Origin: Lepiota brunneoincarnata
Taxonomy: Eukaryota; Basidiomycota; Agaricomycetes; Agaricales; Agaricaceae
Length of the DNA stretch: 64,000 nt
Direction: 5' to 3'
Assembly (NCBI GenBank): GCA_023014365.1
Contig: JAEBUN010000045.1
Span: 186,001 to 250,000 of the forward strand
In this document: positions 1 to 9,732 of the stretch, in pieces
How the letters are laid out: each line of letters starts with the position of its first letter
Position numbering within the stretch: position 1 is the first letter of the stretch
Notes under the pieces: generated by a model
Told to the model about the DNA's origin: nothing
Database searches by the model: none
The model's input: the letters and a program-made list of their open reading frames with translations, nothing else
Made by a program: the position numbers and the translations under genes

Positions 1-104
1 CTTTGGCGGCGGGCAAGGTCAACAACCTCTTCACCAGAGGCTACGGGAGCCGCAAGCGCCGAAGTAGCGAAAAGAAGAACAATGGTCGCAAGCTGGGTCT
101 TCAT
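1..104 (-). CDS. Secreted protein, N-terminal 34 codons only
   Basis: Reading leftwards from the ATG at 104 gives a strong signal peptide: a basic start (MKT), a hydrophobic core (ATIVLLFATSALA) and a probable cleavage site after Ala-Leu-Ala or Ala-Ala. A short acidic stretch and a dibasic Arg-Arg follow before the window ends. The product should enter the secretory pathway and the RR could be a Kex2 site. A TATAAAA lies 163 bp upstream (267-273). The layout resembles the repeat-peptide gene at 1693-1980 (signal peptide, short pro-region, basic cleavage site), so the two may be related, but too little is present to prove it. Function unknown. Confidence 0.6.
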   Translation of the reverse strand, partial: MKTQLATIVLLFATSALAAPVASGEEVVDLARRQ

Positions 105-266
105 GACTGATGTAGACGGGGTTGTGACTGCGTAAACATATATCCTGTCGTTAATGGACGATTCTACCGAAGGCACAGGCACTGCTTTACCTCCAAAGTA
201 TTTCGCCTAAGTTTGAGGAGAACGGGAAGGAGGGTTCTTGCTGAGAAGCGAGTAGCCTACCCTCGC

Positions 267-273
267 TTTTATA
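267..273 (-). promoter_or_regulatory. TATA box for the secreted-protein gene at 1-104
   Basis: A perfect TATAAAA on the minus strand, 163 bp upstream of the ATG at 104. The distance leaves room for a long leader or a leader intron. Confidence 0.4.
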
Positions 274-1692
274 TTCATGACGTTTTCGTACGTGGGCCGG
301 CCATGGGTTCATTCATCATGTCAATCTCAAGAGCTAAACCGCATTTAGAGCGAACGCGAACTTACGAAAGCCGAACACGATGACTATCATCCCCCCCTTC
401 ATTGGCGAGAGAAGGCTGCGTAAAATTTTTGGTGGCTTGGCTTCCCCTTCCCTCCCATGGCTGGCACTGCCCAGTGCCTTTCCCGAACCACGATCCACCC
501 CTGGGTGTTCTTGTCGATGGAAAAGAAGTACTTGGCGCTTTCCCCCCAAGTCGACTGCGCGCACCGCCTTCCGGAACGCACCTCGCACCACATGCTCAAA
601 CGCGAACACCCGAGACACGCCCTATGGAGATGAAGGAAGCTGGAGACCTCGGGAGGAACAAGGACGAAGATCATCACACCGCAAAAGGCTATCATTTACA
701 CATCGAAGAAGCACTGAGGGAGGCTCCGGGGGCTAGACCTATTGTGGTATGAGAATACCAGAATGTCCGATACCGGTTTTCTTGATGCAGGGTGGTGGTG
801 AGACGGTACGCTAGCCTCTGATTCCATCCAACAAACGCTCCCACCCAACGTGACCTCCCACAGATCTTTCTGCATCAGCCCAGCGGAGAACATCTCATCG
901 CTCGCAGAAGCCCAGTAAGGGTTGTCGGGTGCCAAGGATATCAGTACCACCACCACCATCACCATAACCACCACCACCACAATAACGACGACAGCAACAG
1001 CAACAACGACCATCCCAAGCTCTTTCGATATGTGGTAGCTTCGCATGATCAACAGCTCTCTCCATCCTTGTGAGATAGTTATCTACCCCCATCGTACTCT
1101 GGGCTGGAACTGACATACGAATTCAACAGGGGTCCAGGGACGCATCCATTTCTCAAGAGCTTCTCCAAAACCAAGCTAGATCACGCGTAGCAAGGCTTCG
1201 AGATTCGTATCGCCCCTTTGCACGCTTGGGGTAGGAGCCAAGTGGTCGGATGCTCTCCGGGTTCTATGGGACGGACGGACAAAGCTTCCTTGTCAGCCCA
1301 AATTGGTCGGAACACTTAAGTCCGGCCGGGAAGGACAAGGACCTTTATTTGGTTTCCGAGTGCGAGGTTGTCCCCCCCCCGAGTTCGATTGATGTTCATG
1401 GTACACAACTGGCCCTATATCCAGTGCAGGTGATTATGTATTACGTTACTCAGATGGCGTCCCACTGGAAGCTAATGCTAAGTACGTAAATGATAAAGAA
1501 TATCCAATACCTCAAGCCGGAATACATACACCACTAAACGCATGCTATAATGCACCCACGTCATACAAACAACCTAGTAATGTCCAAGAAAAATTGTCTC
1601 GACTATTAGGGCCTCTGCGCTCTCGTAACAACCCCTTCCCCATCCATCTCCACTTGAATTCCACTTATCAACGACACTCTACATATCTCCCC
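274..1692. other. No convincing gene; simple-sequence tract inside
   Basis: Several overlapping open frames of 60-118 codons occur on both strands, mostly without an ATG and with no recognisable domain. They look like chance frames. A minus-strand frame at 696-1052 looks hydrophobic only because it reads through a CCA/CAA-type microsatellite at 945-1012. Confidence 0.5.
945..1012. repeat. Imperfect trinucleotide microsatellite
   Basis: A run of ACC, ATC, ACA and ACG trinucleotides. On the minus strand it reads as poly-Val/Gly-like low-complexity peptide. Not coding evidence. Confidence 0.8.
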
Positions 1693-1980
1693 TCAAACAG
1701 ATACCTCCAAGGCACCAGTCCACGGGCTAAGGTCGACTTCCGGGTCAGCTGTGCGCTTTCCGATCGAGACTTCTAGCTCTCCTGTCCAGGGGCTAAGATC
1801 AATTTCTGCCCCGCGCTTTTCGAGCGAAACATCCAGTGCACCAGTCCAGGGACTGAGATCAATATCGGATTCAGGAGCGCGGTTGGCGAGGAGTTCCGCG
1901 GCGGGGACAGGTGACGCAGCGGTAATCTGGAAAAGAGGGGCGAGGATAGCGAAACTGATGCATGAGGTGAAGTACTTCAT
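1693..1980 (-). CDS. Kex2-type repeat peptide precursor, secreted
   Basis: A 95-residue protein without introns. Residues 1-22 form a signal peptide (MKYFTSC start, hydrophobic core, Ala-Ala-Ser). After a short pro-region come three near-identical units at about 39-54, 59-74 and 80-95. All share DLSPWTG followed by [AE]-L-[DE]-V-S and a hydrophobic residue, and units one and two end in Lys-Arg (55-56, 75-76). The last unit ends at the stop codon. This is the architecture of fungal Kex2-processed repeat proteins, including alpha-pheromone-like and some RiPP (dikaritin-like) precursors: Golgi cleavage after KR would release three almost equal 18-20-residue peptides. The units have one invariant Trp and no Cys or Tyr, so a Tyr-bridged ustiloxin-like product is unlikely. 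There is no C-terminal CaaX box, so it is not a classical basidiomycete pheromone. The core function is unknown. A TATA-like ATATAAAG lies 140 bp upstream. Confidence 0.75.
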   Translation of the reverse strand: MKYFTSCISFAILAPLFQITAASPVPAAELLANRAPESDIDLSPWTGALDVSLEKRGAEIDLSPWTGELEVSIGKRTADPEVDLSPWTGALEVSV

Positions 1981-2117
1981 TCTTGTTGTTGAAACTAGAC
2001 GAGAAAGGGAACGTGTGGTCGGTTGGGGGGGGTCAAGGATGTTTGCGGCTCTTGAGACGTACCTGGGTATGAAAAGTAACGGTGCTTGAGGGTGACTTAC
2101 GCGGCCGGTATCCAGCT

Positions 2118-2125
2118 CTTTATAT
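2118..2125 (-). promoter_or_regulatory. TATA box of the repeat-peptide precursor
   Basis: Minus-strand ATATAAAG, about 140 bp upstream of the ATG at 1980, a spacing similar to that in front of the secreted gene at 1-104. Confidence 0.4.
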
Positions 2126-2380
2126 GATGGCGTTGATTATAATTAGTCTTACGGGTGGGTTGTCCCCGAGGGCTGATCCATTGATTGGCACCTAACGGCC
2201 GCGCTAATCCAAGGGTTTAATTATCGAATGCATCTGTTTCGACGGCATGGCCGGCATTGGCCCCATTCAGAGATGATATATCATTTCACAAACAGATGTG
2301 GTGCCGGAGGGGGATGAGTAATAAAGCGCTAGACAGATCATTTAATCCCTATAACATTGATTACGGACGCTTTTGTTCCG

Positions 2381-2815
2381 CTAAACCTTCCTCCCTTTCT
2401 CCCTCATTTCCTCTCCTAAATTTCCAACATTCCATTCGTACCGCTTTGTCCCACCATACCTGTGCTCACCTCCTGGGGGCGAGTATGGTTCATCTTTCTT
2501 GTCTACACTCGAGTACTCGGCCGAGCGCATCCCGGAACGACTGTGTTCGCCCGTGATCTGCTCCTGATAAGGCGCGCAGTCGCCCGGGTCGTTGCTCTTA
2601 GGGTCAACGGGGAAATTCATATCCCGTCTGGGATTGAACTCGGAATGCAGTGAAGACTGGTGCAGGTAGGATGCGGTAGGAGCATGGTGTTTCTTTATGC
2701 TGTTATCGCCTTGGATACGTTTACCAATGGTCGTGCCATGTTGTAGCGCACGTGTTGGGAAAGAATGAGAGATGTTTTTTGGATGGATCCGAGGGTTTGT
2801 TATGGTTGAAAACAT
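2381..2815 (-). CDS. Hypothetical hydrophilic protein, 144 aa
   Basis: An open frame from an ATG at 2815 to a stop at 2381. The product is polar and rich in Ser, Pro, Glu, Lys and Arg, with no membrane segment or known motif. A palindromic ATGACGTCAT sits 52 bp upstream, supporting a promoter on this side. The frame could also be one exon of a longer gene or a chance ORF. Confidence 0.3.
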   Translation of the reverse strand: MFSTITNPRIHPKNISHSFPTRALQHGTTIGKRIQGDNSIKKHHAPTASYLHQSSLHSEFNPRRDMNFPVDPKSNDPGDCAPYQEQITGEHSRSGMRSAEYSSVDKKDEPYSPPGGEHRYGGTKRYEWNVGNLGEEMREKGRKV

Positions 2816-2866
2816 GAGTGGATGAAAGCGTGTTCACTTGAATGTCTTTATTTGAGCTGAGAAGAG

Positions 2867-2876
2867 ATGACGTCAT
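2867..2876. promoter_or_regulatory. CRE-like bZIP site ATGACGTCAT
   Basis: A perfect 10 bp palindrome containing TGACGTCA, the binding site of Atf1/CREB-type bZIP factors. It lies between the minus-strand ORF at 2381-2815 and the 3' side of the GTPase unit. Confidence 0.35.
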
Positions 2877-3058
2877 TACAACTATTAAGAAAACATTTAA
2901 TGCTCCAGGTCCCCGTGCTCGATGGGATCACATGGTAGGGTCTCCAGGCCAAGCTTGAGCAAAACTAGAGTAGGAGTAGTTCAGTGGACGTCTCACCTGT
3001 TTGGGGTTGCTGTGTTGCCTTGTCCACCTCGATTCGTAGTGTCATAGTCTAGAACCTC

Positions 3059-3280
3059 CTATTTAGACGAGAAAATACACTTCTGGGAATTCTTAACACA
3101 CGTACCATCTGGGTTTCGGCTAGCCGCTCCTGCAATTTTGTTCATCCCAGGTCCCTTTTCCTCCTCACGCAAGCGCTGGGTCTCCCGCTCGTCCAATTTT
3201 TTGTCGGGGATCTTTTGAGTATTAGACTCTGGAATGTTGCTTGGATCGACCTGCTTGTTTTCGACAAAAGTTCCTTTCAT
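3059..3280 (-). CDS. Small hypothetical protein, copy 1
   Basis: The ATG at 3280 opens a 73-codon charged frame (begins MKGTFVENKQ; Lys/Glu/Arg rich). A good donor (GTACGTG) occurs 50 bp before the stop and an acceptor (CTAAATAG) follows, so splicing may replace the last residues with a short tail ending near 3045. It lies just 3' of the GTPase gene on the same strand and is duplicated with it. Function unknown; the second copy carries a frameshift. Confidence 0.4.
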   Translation of the reverse strand: MKGTFVENKQVDPSNIPESNTQKIPDKKLDERETQRLREEEKGPGMNKIAGAASRNPDGTCVKNSQKCIFSSK

Positions 3281-3429
3281 GATATATGGCTAGAGAGCTG
3301 TGCGAGTAGTTTGAGTAAAAACGTTCCGCTTATATGAGAAATCGGATGACGTCGTGTGGGCAACAAATGAGATCATATATTAGGGCTATGTGACGGTGCG
3401 ATCGGCGGTAAAATTGAAATATTTGGGCA

Positions 3430-4694
3430 TTAGCGCCACCAAGAGCTCCTCCGGCGGACTGCCTCTGAAAGATATATTCGATGCGCAGGACCTGCCTGTC
3501 CGTTACAAACACACGATAGCAGCAATGACTGTGACACTGCTTTCTCAGAAAACTCCCTTCTTCGAAAGTCATTTACATGCGTCCGAAGGCGGTATATGGG
3601 GAGAAGACTTACTATTTTCCCTTTCTTCCCGGAGAAAAGTAGTACTATCCTTCTGCTAAGCGGAACTTTGAGCTGATGAACATCCTCGAGCGTTTTATTC
3701 AGCACTCGTTGTATCCGATCCCGCTCCTTTCGAAGCTCTTTGACGACTGCGGGGTTCTGTTTCTCTGCTCCCTTATCCAGCTGCGCAATCAGGGTGTCCA
3801 ACACCTCCCTCTGCTCATCTAAAAGATTTTGAAGTGTGGTGTACAGCATCCGGCCGGCATGTGTCTCATTGAGGCGCCTTTCCAAGTCGACGAGTTCCTC
3901 CTGGAGCAAAAGCGTCTCTCGCTTCCTCCTTTCCGCAATCAACTCGTCAACTATTCTTCTGGCGCTCTCATACGTATTTGAGAACCTCGCAGTTCGAGAG
4001 CCCCTCTCCAGCATTTTGTTCCAGAATTTCTCCTTCAGTTCCTGCTCGCGCATTTCCCCAGTTCCCCCGTCGTCCATTCTATCCCACATGGACGTCACTA
4101 GGATAACCTCGTTCATCGCCGGGCTGCCGCATAGCTCGCCGAACATGCGTACGTTCTTGAGCGGTGACCCACCCATCCTATTGTCGGTTATTCGGTGCAT
4201 GTACAATATTCCCGTCAACTTGACGTTCTTTCGGTACCTTTGGGTAGCTGATAAGTAATTTCGTGGGCGTGGGGGAGGGGGATAGGGAAATACGTTTTAT
4301 CCAGCCATTCGCCTATCATGCCCAGTATTGCCATATCGGACCTGTGTGTATCGTCGAATCCGGGAGTGTCAACCAGTATAATCCTTGGGTCGTCATGGGA
4401 TCCACCCAGCGACACGGCTTGGACTTCACTGGTATAAGACGATAGTCGATTTCCCGTACGACTTCCGCGTTGACGAGCTAACAGGTCGATGAACTTGGGG
4501 GGGGGAAGGGAACATGTGAGCCATCGTATCATGATTAAACACGTTATAACATATTACATTGCTTTTACCTGCCCCTGTGGGGCCCATTACCCTAAGGTTG
4601 GAGTTGATGATAAATTTCAATACAGTTGAGACGATTAGAGATCATACGCGATTATGATATCGTCGGGACTAAGTTTTTCGCGACCTACGTTCAT
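3430..4694 (-). CDS. P-loop GTPase (AIG1-like fungal G domain), copy 1
   Basis: Spliced exons read 4694-4648, 4591-4558, 4493-4294 and 4237 onwards. All junctions are GT-AG and keep phase. Joined, they give a G domain with Walker A GPTGAGKS (residues 19-26), DTPG (69-72) and TSMWD (142-146), preceded by the usual DDIIIAVMG beta strand. The family-typical ILYMHRI and RMGG motifs precede TSMWD. From about residue 190 the protein is a long, highly charged coiled coil. Agaricomycetes carry many such stand-alone G-domain proteins, related to AIG1/septin-like GTPases, mostly without known role. The 3' end is uncertain: the frame stays open to 3430, but an excellent donor (GTAAGTC) at 3612 after residue 302 suggests one or two further small exons. 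The start lies 44 bp after the stop of the upstream gene on the same strand. Confidence 0.75.
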
Positions 4695-4738
4695 GGGAAT
4701 GACATGGCGGGTGTCCCACGTGAATCTTTTCTTCAATA

Positions 4739-6313
4739 TCAGTTTTCTACACCACTTTTACCAGGAGGTAAATCAGCACCTAAATGAGGTCAGTAGCTTG
4801 ATAAATATCAATAGGCATTCCATCAATACCCGGTCGCGTGTCCACCCCGACTTGTTCCTGAGCATTGTACTCAGTTTCGCTCTCACCCGGAGGTAGATCA
4901 GCTCCTATCAGTGATTGAAATGAGTAAGCCAAAAAATGTCAGTAGAAACTCTGGCAATACCTATTCGAGGATCCACTTCAACCTCTTCCTCAACAATAAT
5001 ACTACTGTCCTCGGTTCGAGCATCTGGAGGGTGGAACCTAATTGCCCGCTCTGTTGCAGATGGAAAGAGAATTTTTCTGTCGGGGCTGCAAAGAAGCAAT
5101 TGCTACATTGGTGCGGGGTGGTACACAGGAGAACACTCACTCTTGAAGGAGCCCAATCAACTTCTTGTAACCTATCACACCCTCGAAAGTACCGCCACCC
5201 AAGCTGTAACATCCAGTGCATGAAGACCATCAAGCACCACGGCGAGAAAGACATCTAGGCCCACAACGTCCAGTTTGAACCTTTGATAACGTTCAATGTC
5301 CACCGGAACGTCTTCAACAAGCTGGACAGCACTGTCACATAATTTTCCTGCAACACACATCTGATCCCCGTCGGGCCGAGGTGGCTGTTTTAGCATCCAA
5401 AACGGACGGCGACGGAGTATTCCGGCCAGAAATCTGACTGCAAGTGGTCCTAAGGAGAGAATCTCCGGTTCCTGGTCCAGTATCGCTCAAATCCGGATCT
5501 GAGTCACTAGAATTTGCAATGACGACGGGATTGATCCCGGAGGGACCTGGAGGACAGTACCGACATAAACCGAGTAGCTTCTCGATGATGGAAAGGCCCT
5601 CACTGTGAGAAGCAAGAGCAAGGACGTCGGGAGCATAGGATTCTACGATGTCGTTGACACGGTTACACGATATGGTGACTAAAGCAAAAGGCTTCAGTAA
5701 CTCCCATTGATGCTTAGAGGAGCCATCGTCATGCATTTGAAGAGCAGTGATTTGACACTTCATTTCAGGAATCCGTCTTTTTCGCTGAGTGGAGGAACAT
5801 TAGCCTAAGGCTGGGATAGCGGGTTGCGAGCACCACAATGCTCTGAAACGTCTGCAGTAGTGTTTCATTTGTTTGCTGTCTGGATATCACATAATGATGA
5901 TTAGCTATCAAATGTGATAACGGAGGGTGTTGCAAGCAAATCTTACTGATCCACAAAACCTCATCAGCTTGCGACACTCCTTCTCTAGTCTGCAAATATC
6001 TTGGCTGGGTTTCTCCGTTGTTCCCTTGAGGAAAGTATGCAAGTCCGTCAAGACCGACTCGTAGGTTCCCGTCAAAGATCTTCTCGATGTTTTGAGTGAT
6101 CGCATCAGGACCTTGCCCTGCACAGTGCAAAAACCGGTTGGCGGTAGGCTCGATGAATGATGCTACCCTATCGATACCACGCGCAATCAAACTCCCAGGA
6201 CCATTGGGATAGAAAGCGGGGGAGGACTGGCGAACGGAAAAGGGAAGAGGAGGCGTGACCTCGGAATTGGTGAGGAGCAAGCGATGCGGTGAGCTGGTGG
6301 TTGTCCCTTGCAT
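4739..6313 (-). CDS. Multi-exon protein of unknown function with repeated 3' exons
   Basis: The best-supported part is the 3' end: exons 5085-4961, 4904-4830 and 4779-4739 join by phase-1 GT-AG introns. The last two exons both begin with the peptide GADLPPG followed by Glu or Lys and Ser, and the exons before them end in similar VDPRI and VDTRP stretches, so one exon-intron unit was duplicated. Upstream, open stretches at 5335-5763 and 5765-6313 (ATG 6313) with a clean intron (GTAAGATT donor, GCTAAT branch, CCAG acceptor) near 5950 look coding, but the exact joins are unresolved and one frame change near 5185 may be an indel. The middle holds a helical, Val/Leu-rich segment around 5190-5350. 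No family recognised; it does not contain a visible P-loop or kinase motif. Confidence 0.45.
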
Positions 6314-6319
6314 CTTCAA

Positions 6320-7320
6320 GCCTCAACCTGTGGGACGATGTTGCTGCTTGGCACCCGGGTTCTCACAGCATATATAAAGCTAATATGAATGCACGAGGCG
6401 CACACGTGCCATTCTATATTGAACTTCGCCTCGAGTGTTTATCAAGATTGATATAACTGAGCACAGTACTAAACCTTTTTTCACCAGCCAAGGAGGAGCG
6501 GAACCTGACTACCCTCTGCTTAGGATAGGAACACTATGTTGGTCGCATGGGCATGGACTGAGTATGTCCCCATTGCAAGATATGTTGCTGCTCGGCACAA
6601 CCGAGACTCTTGTTCCGGAAAGCATTTGGTTTTTGTGCGCCGCCTCACACTGTGGCGAATTGCTCACCAGAATCCTGTTCCCTGCTTCTGCTGAGCCATG
6701 ATTACCTTCTTCATTGTTCATCATCATCTGCACAGCATACGCCGTGTTCTGCCAACAATACCAGACGTGGAGATAAGGCCCGAGATCTTGGGATACTTAT
6801 TGAAAGTGTCGTGCGGGCCGACTAGAAGGAGCACCACGCTTTTCAAGTCGTGGAGAACGCGTGCCCAGCTTCCAGGAATGATTGATCTCGAATGATAGTA
6901 TGTTTAACAGCATATGTTTGATAGCGGATCATATCGAATGAGATAGGCGCTCGTTGGTGTTCATAAAATAGCAACGACAAGCCCTACGGCGCGTCAGAGA
7001 ATCAATAAACTACCACCCAAGACCAGGGTAATTAAACCTTAATTATGTTTCTGGCGGCTAAATCACACCGTGACCTCTCTACCTCCTCCATATCTGCACA
7101 GGGGACATGACTGATCCCCGTGGCGATAGCTGTTGTCCTCTAGATTCCTGGGCTCTGCCTCGTAATCCCGCCTACTGATAATATGGCGCTAATGATAGGA
7201 TGCGAGTGCGTGTGCGTATAAATGATGCACGTTACCATGGATCCAATGCTTTCCTCCATTGTAACCCACCCTTGTACGTCAGTGACTATCAAAAGAAACA
7301 CCCCTCGTTGCGTTTTTGCC
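6320..7320. other. Intergenic, no supported gene
   Basis: Short frames of 60-90 codons only, with no domain and no plausible splice pattern. It separates the divergently oriented unknown gene (minus strand) from the kinase gene (plus strand) and so probably holds both promoters. Confidence 0.4.
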
Positions 7321-9451
7321 ATGAGTACTCCTCGAACCGGAACAAACCTCGATAGTCTAGCGCTAGATACGGTCTCCCAGTGGAGAAATCAAGCATCCGC
7401 CCTCTTTCCCCCACCAAGCTCCTCCACTTCCCCTTCTTCTCCTCCGCCGTCCCCTATCCTAGCCCTGCCTCTCAGATCACTCCCCCGCTCCTTCCACCTC
7501 CGCCTCTCCCACCCCTCTACACCTTTCCCCCAGTTCTTCGACAACCGCCCTAGATGATATCGCCTTAGACCCCTCACACAGCAGCTCCAGCCTGCCCGGA
7601 AGCCACAACGTCACGCATGTCTGGCCGAATGAGAATTACCTAGATCGTGGCGGATCTGCACCGGGTATTCCCAGGCAGAACTCGTGCATTTATTATTCAG
7701 GCACTCCTGCCCTTAGAGACATCCTGATTGGGGATATTATATTCCCCAGAGGATTCCTCCATCCATCCAGACGCCAGAGTCCACGATATGATACCGGACG
7801 CCTCGTTCCAGTTGAGCACTCACAAGGCGCCTGTGGCTAGGGCTTACTCCCGAACCAATACCGAATCCGGCCTCTTGGTATGCAGCAAGATTTGTTGATG
7901 CACGACTCAATCTATCAGGACAGGAAGACTAGCCGCTCGCACCACAACATACCTACTCCGAATGCTCAAGAGACACGGTTGCTGGCACTTTTGGATGACG
8001 TTCTTCAGCAGGACGCCAAGAAGAGCGCGCTTCGGGAGCTTATAGGGTCTGAAGCGCAGTTAATGATTGATTATCTTGATTCGGTGAGCTGATACTTTTA
8101 GTGTCCTTCCGTTCATTCCTGTCTCACGCAATATGGCTCGTTAAGATCTCACTCGAGCCAATTTCACGACAAAGTCAAGTCCACGAGCAAAGGATAAAGG
8201 CTCTGTACAGATTATCGAAATCGTCCCAGTTTTACCCTCAAAAACACGTTCTGCCCGATACTATTAAGGAACCAGTGTCAGAAGATCCTGGTGGCCTCTG
8301 CGATGTTTCTCCAGGAAAGTACCAGGATCAGGATATATGCATCAAGGTTGTGTGTGTGAGTACGAGCAAGGACGTCACGGCAGCAATGAGGGTAGGCTCA
8401 GCCCAGCCTCGTACCTTTCTACTTTGACCCAGGTTATACTGGCGAAGGAAGCAATTCTGTGGAGTCAATTGTGCCACCCGAATATCGTGCCCTTCTATGG
8501 TGTATACTATGTTGAGATGCAGTCCGTGTCCCGTGCATGCCTTGTATCGCCTTTCGTGAGGAACGGGAACTTGAGCAGATATCTGCAACAAAACCTTCAC
8601 ACTCCTCGTAAACCTTTGGTATATCGCATAGTTGACCCGAGACGTCGTTCTTATTATTTTTTTTAGGTTTATGATGTCGCCTGTGGTCTTGATTATTTAC
8701 ATCAAAAGGAACTCATTCACGGCGATTTGAAGGGGGTGAGGCCCTTGAGGGCTTTGTACTGATTTGTAAAATTGACCCTTTTTCTCTAGACCAATATTCT
8801 TCTCTCTGATGCAGGAATAACCTGTATCACCGACTTTGGAGTGTCGGAGGTGGCAGCGGACGAGACTATGATCCGAACTCTGGCAACAACTGAAGTTAAC
8901 CGCGTTACATTCCGTTGGACAGCCTCCGGAGGCGCTCGAGGGCCCACAACGCGACCACGCGAGTAATATGTGGGCTCTCGGTTGTGTGTTCTACGAGGCG
9001 AGATTATGACCGATTAGCGTGAATTTACAAAGCTGATTATGGTTCAGATTCTCTCTCGACTTCTTCCTTTCTATGAATGTAGAAATAACACAGCTGTCTT
9101 GTCAAGAATCCTTAGACATGCACTAGCCCACCCGACCCACACCGGATAAAGTCGCGGAAGAAGTTCTCCTTTGATCTCATCGACTGACGAGCCATGGACT
9201 CTGATGAATTGGTGCTGGGAGGTCGAGCCCCTTGACCATCCAGGCATGTCAACAAATCCTGGTTAATCTCGGGAATCTGGGATACTGCCTCCCACGCGCG
9301 AAATGGAGAGTCGGCCGATGGAAAATCAATTTCCAGTTGGCAATGAGTGAGAGGGCCTAGTGTGGCGCCGATAGATCTGGAACACGTGGAAGAGATCTTG
9401 AAGAAGGTGCAGCGTCTCCTGCACACCGTAGAGAACCTGCAGTTGACTTGA
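7321..9451 (+). pseudogene. TKL-type protein kinase, frame-broken
   Basis: Exons 7880-8083, 8146-8391, 8433-8618, 8667-8735 and from 8790 join by good GT-AG introns. They encode a linker (AQLMIDYLD, ALYRLS, SSQFYP) and a kinase domain of the fungal tyrosine-kinase-like type: CIKVV (ATP lysine), HPNIVPFYGVYY, HGDLKGTNIL (catalytic loop with HGD) and TDFGVS. At about 8926 one extra base breaks FRWTA from PEALEGP. After FYE a probable GC-AG intron (9000-9049) leads to LSRLLPFYE, and later frames still encode MNWCWEVEPLD and CQQILVNLG, followed by a helical tail (IDLEHVEEILKK) ending at 9451. A proline/serine-rich N-terminus begins at ATG 7321 and is also broken. All kinase subdomains are recognisable, but at least four frame changes are needed. 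It is either a young pseudogene or an indel-ridden assembly. Confidence 0.7.
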
Positions 9452-9732
9452 CCATGGGTGTTGCCTTCTCAGCTGTGAGGAAAAGAAGCTTTGGAAAGGA
9501 TAGGATCGACAGGTAAAAGGAAACGCACCTAGAATCAGGCTAGAGAGTACCTTGATCTGTGAATTCATAAGGCTCGATTCGTATTTTGTTATCTAGGGCA
9601 CCAATTTTAGTGTTGGTCGTATTGTGTAACTTGCTAAGTGACTGGACAGCAACTGTTTGGGAGATAATCTGGCCGTTCCTGCTTTGCAGATCTCAGCAAT
9701 CCAGAACAGTGAGAGAGATCCGTAATCGGGTG

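Larger units (their letters stand above)
3022..4697. repeat. Segmental duplication, copy 1
   Basis: About 1.68 kb, nearly identical in sequence and orientation to 11014-12693 (offset about 7.99 kb). It carries a small minus-strand ORF and the P-loop GTPase gene. The right edge of homology falls within a few bases of the GTPase start codon, so the two copies do not share a promoter. No target-site duplication or terminal repeat was seen. Confidence 0.9.

Noticed and set aside
696..1052. Hydrophobic 118-codon minus-strand frame resembling a membrane protein
   Set aside because: The Val-rich run is a translated trinucleotide microsatellite; no domain, no promoter and no homologous pattern elsewhere.
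1693..1980. Classical basidiomycete mating pheromone
   Set aside because: No CaaX box at the C-terminus; the gene has a signal peptide and KR-separated repeats instead.
3390..4258. Plus-strand frames of 89 and 140 codons opposite the GTPase, repeated at 11348-12240
   Set aside because: They are antisense shadows of the conserved GTPase exons, open because of its codon bias.
9112..9568. Two minus-strand frames (104 and 80 codons) that first looked like a spliced gene
   Set aside because: The plus strand encodes kinase C-lobe motifs (MNWCWEVEPLD, CQQILVNLG) and a helical tail over the same bases, which explains the open frames.
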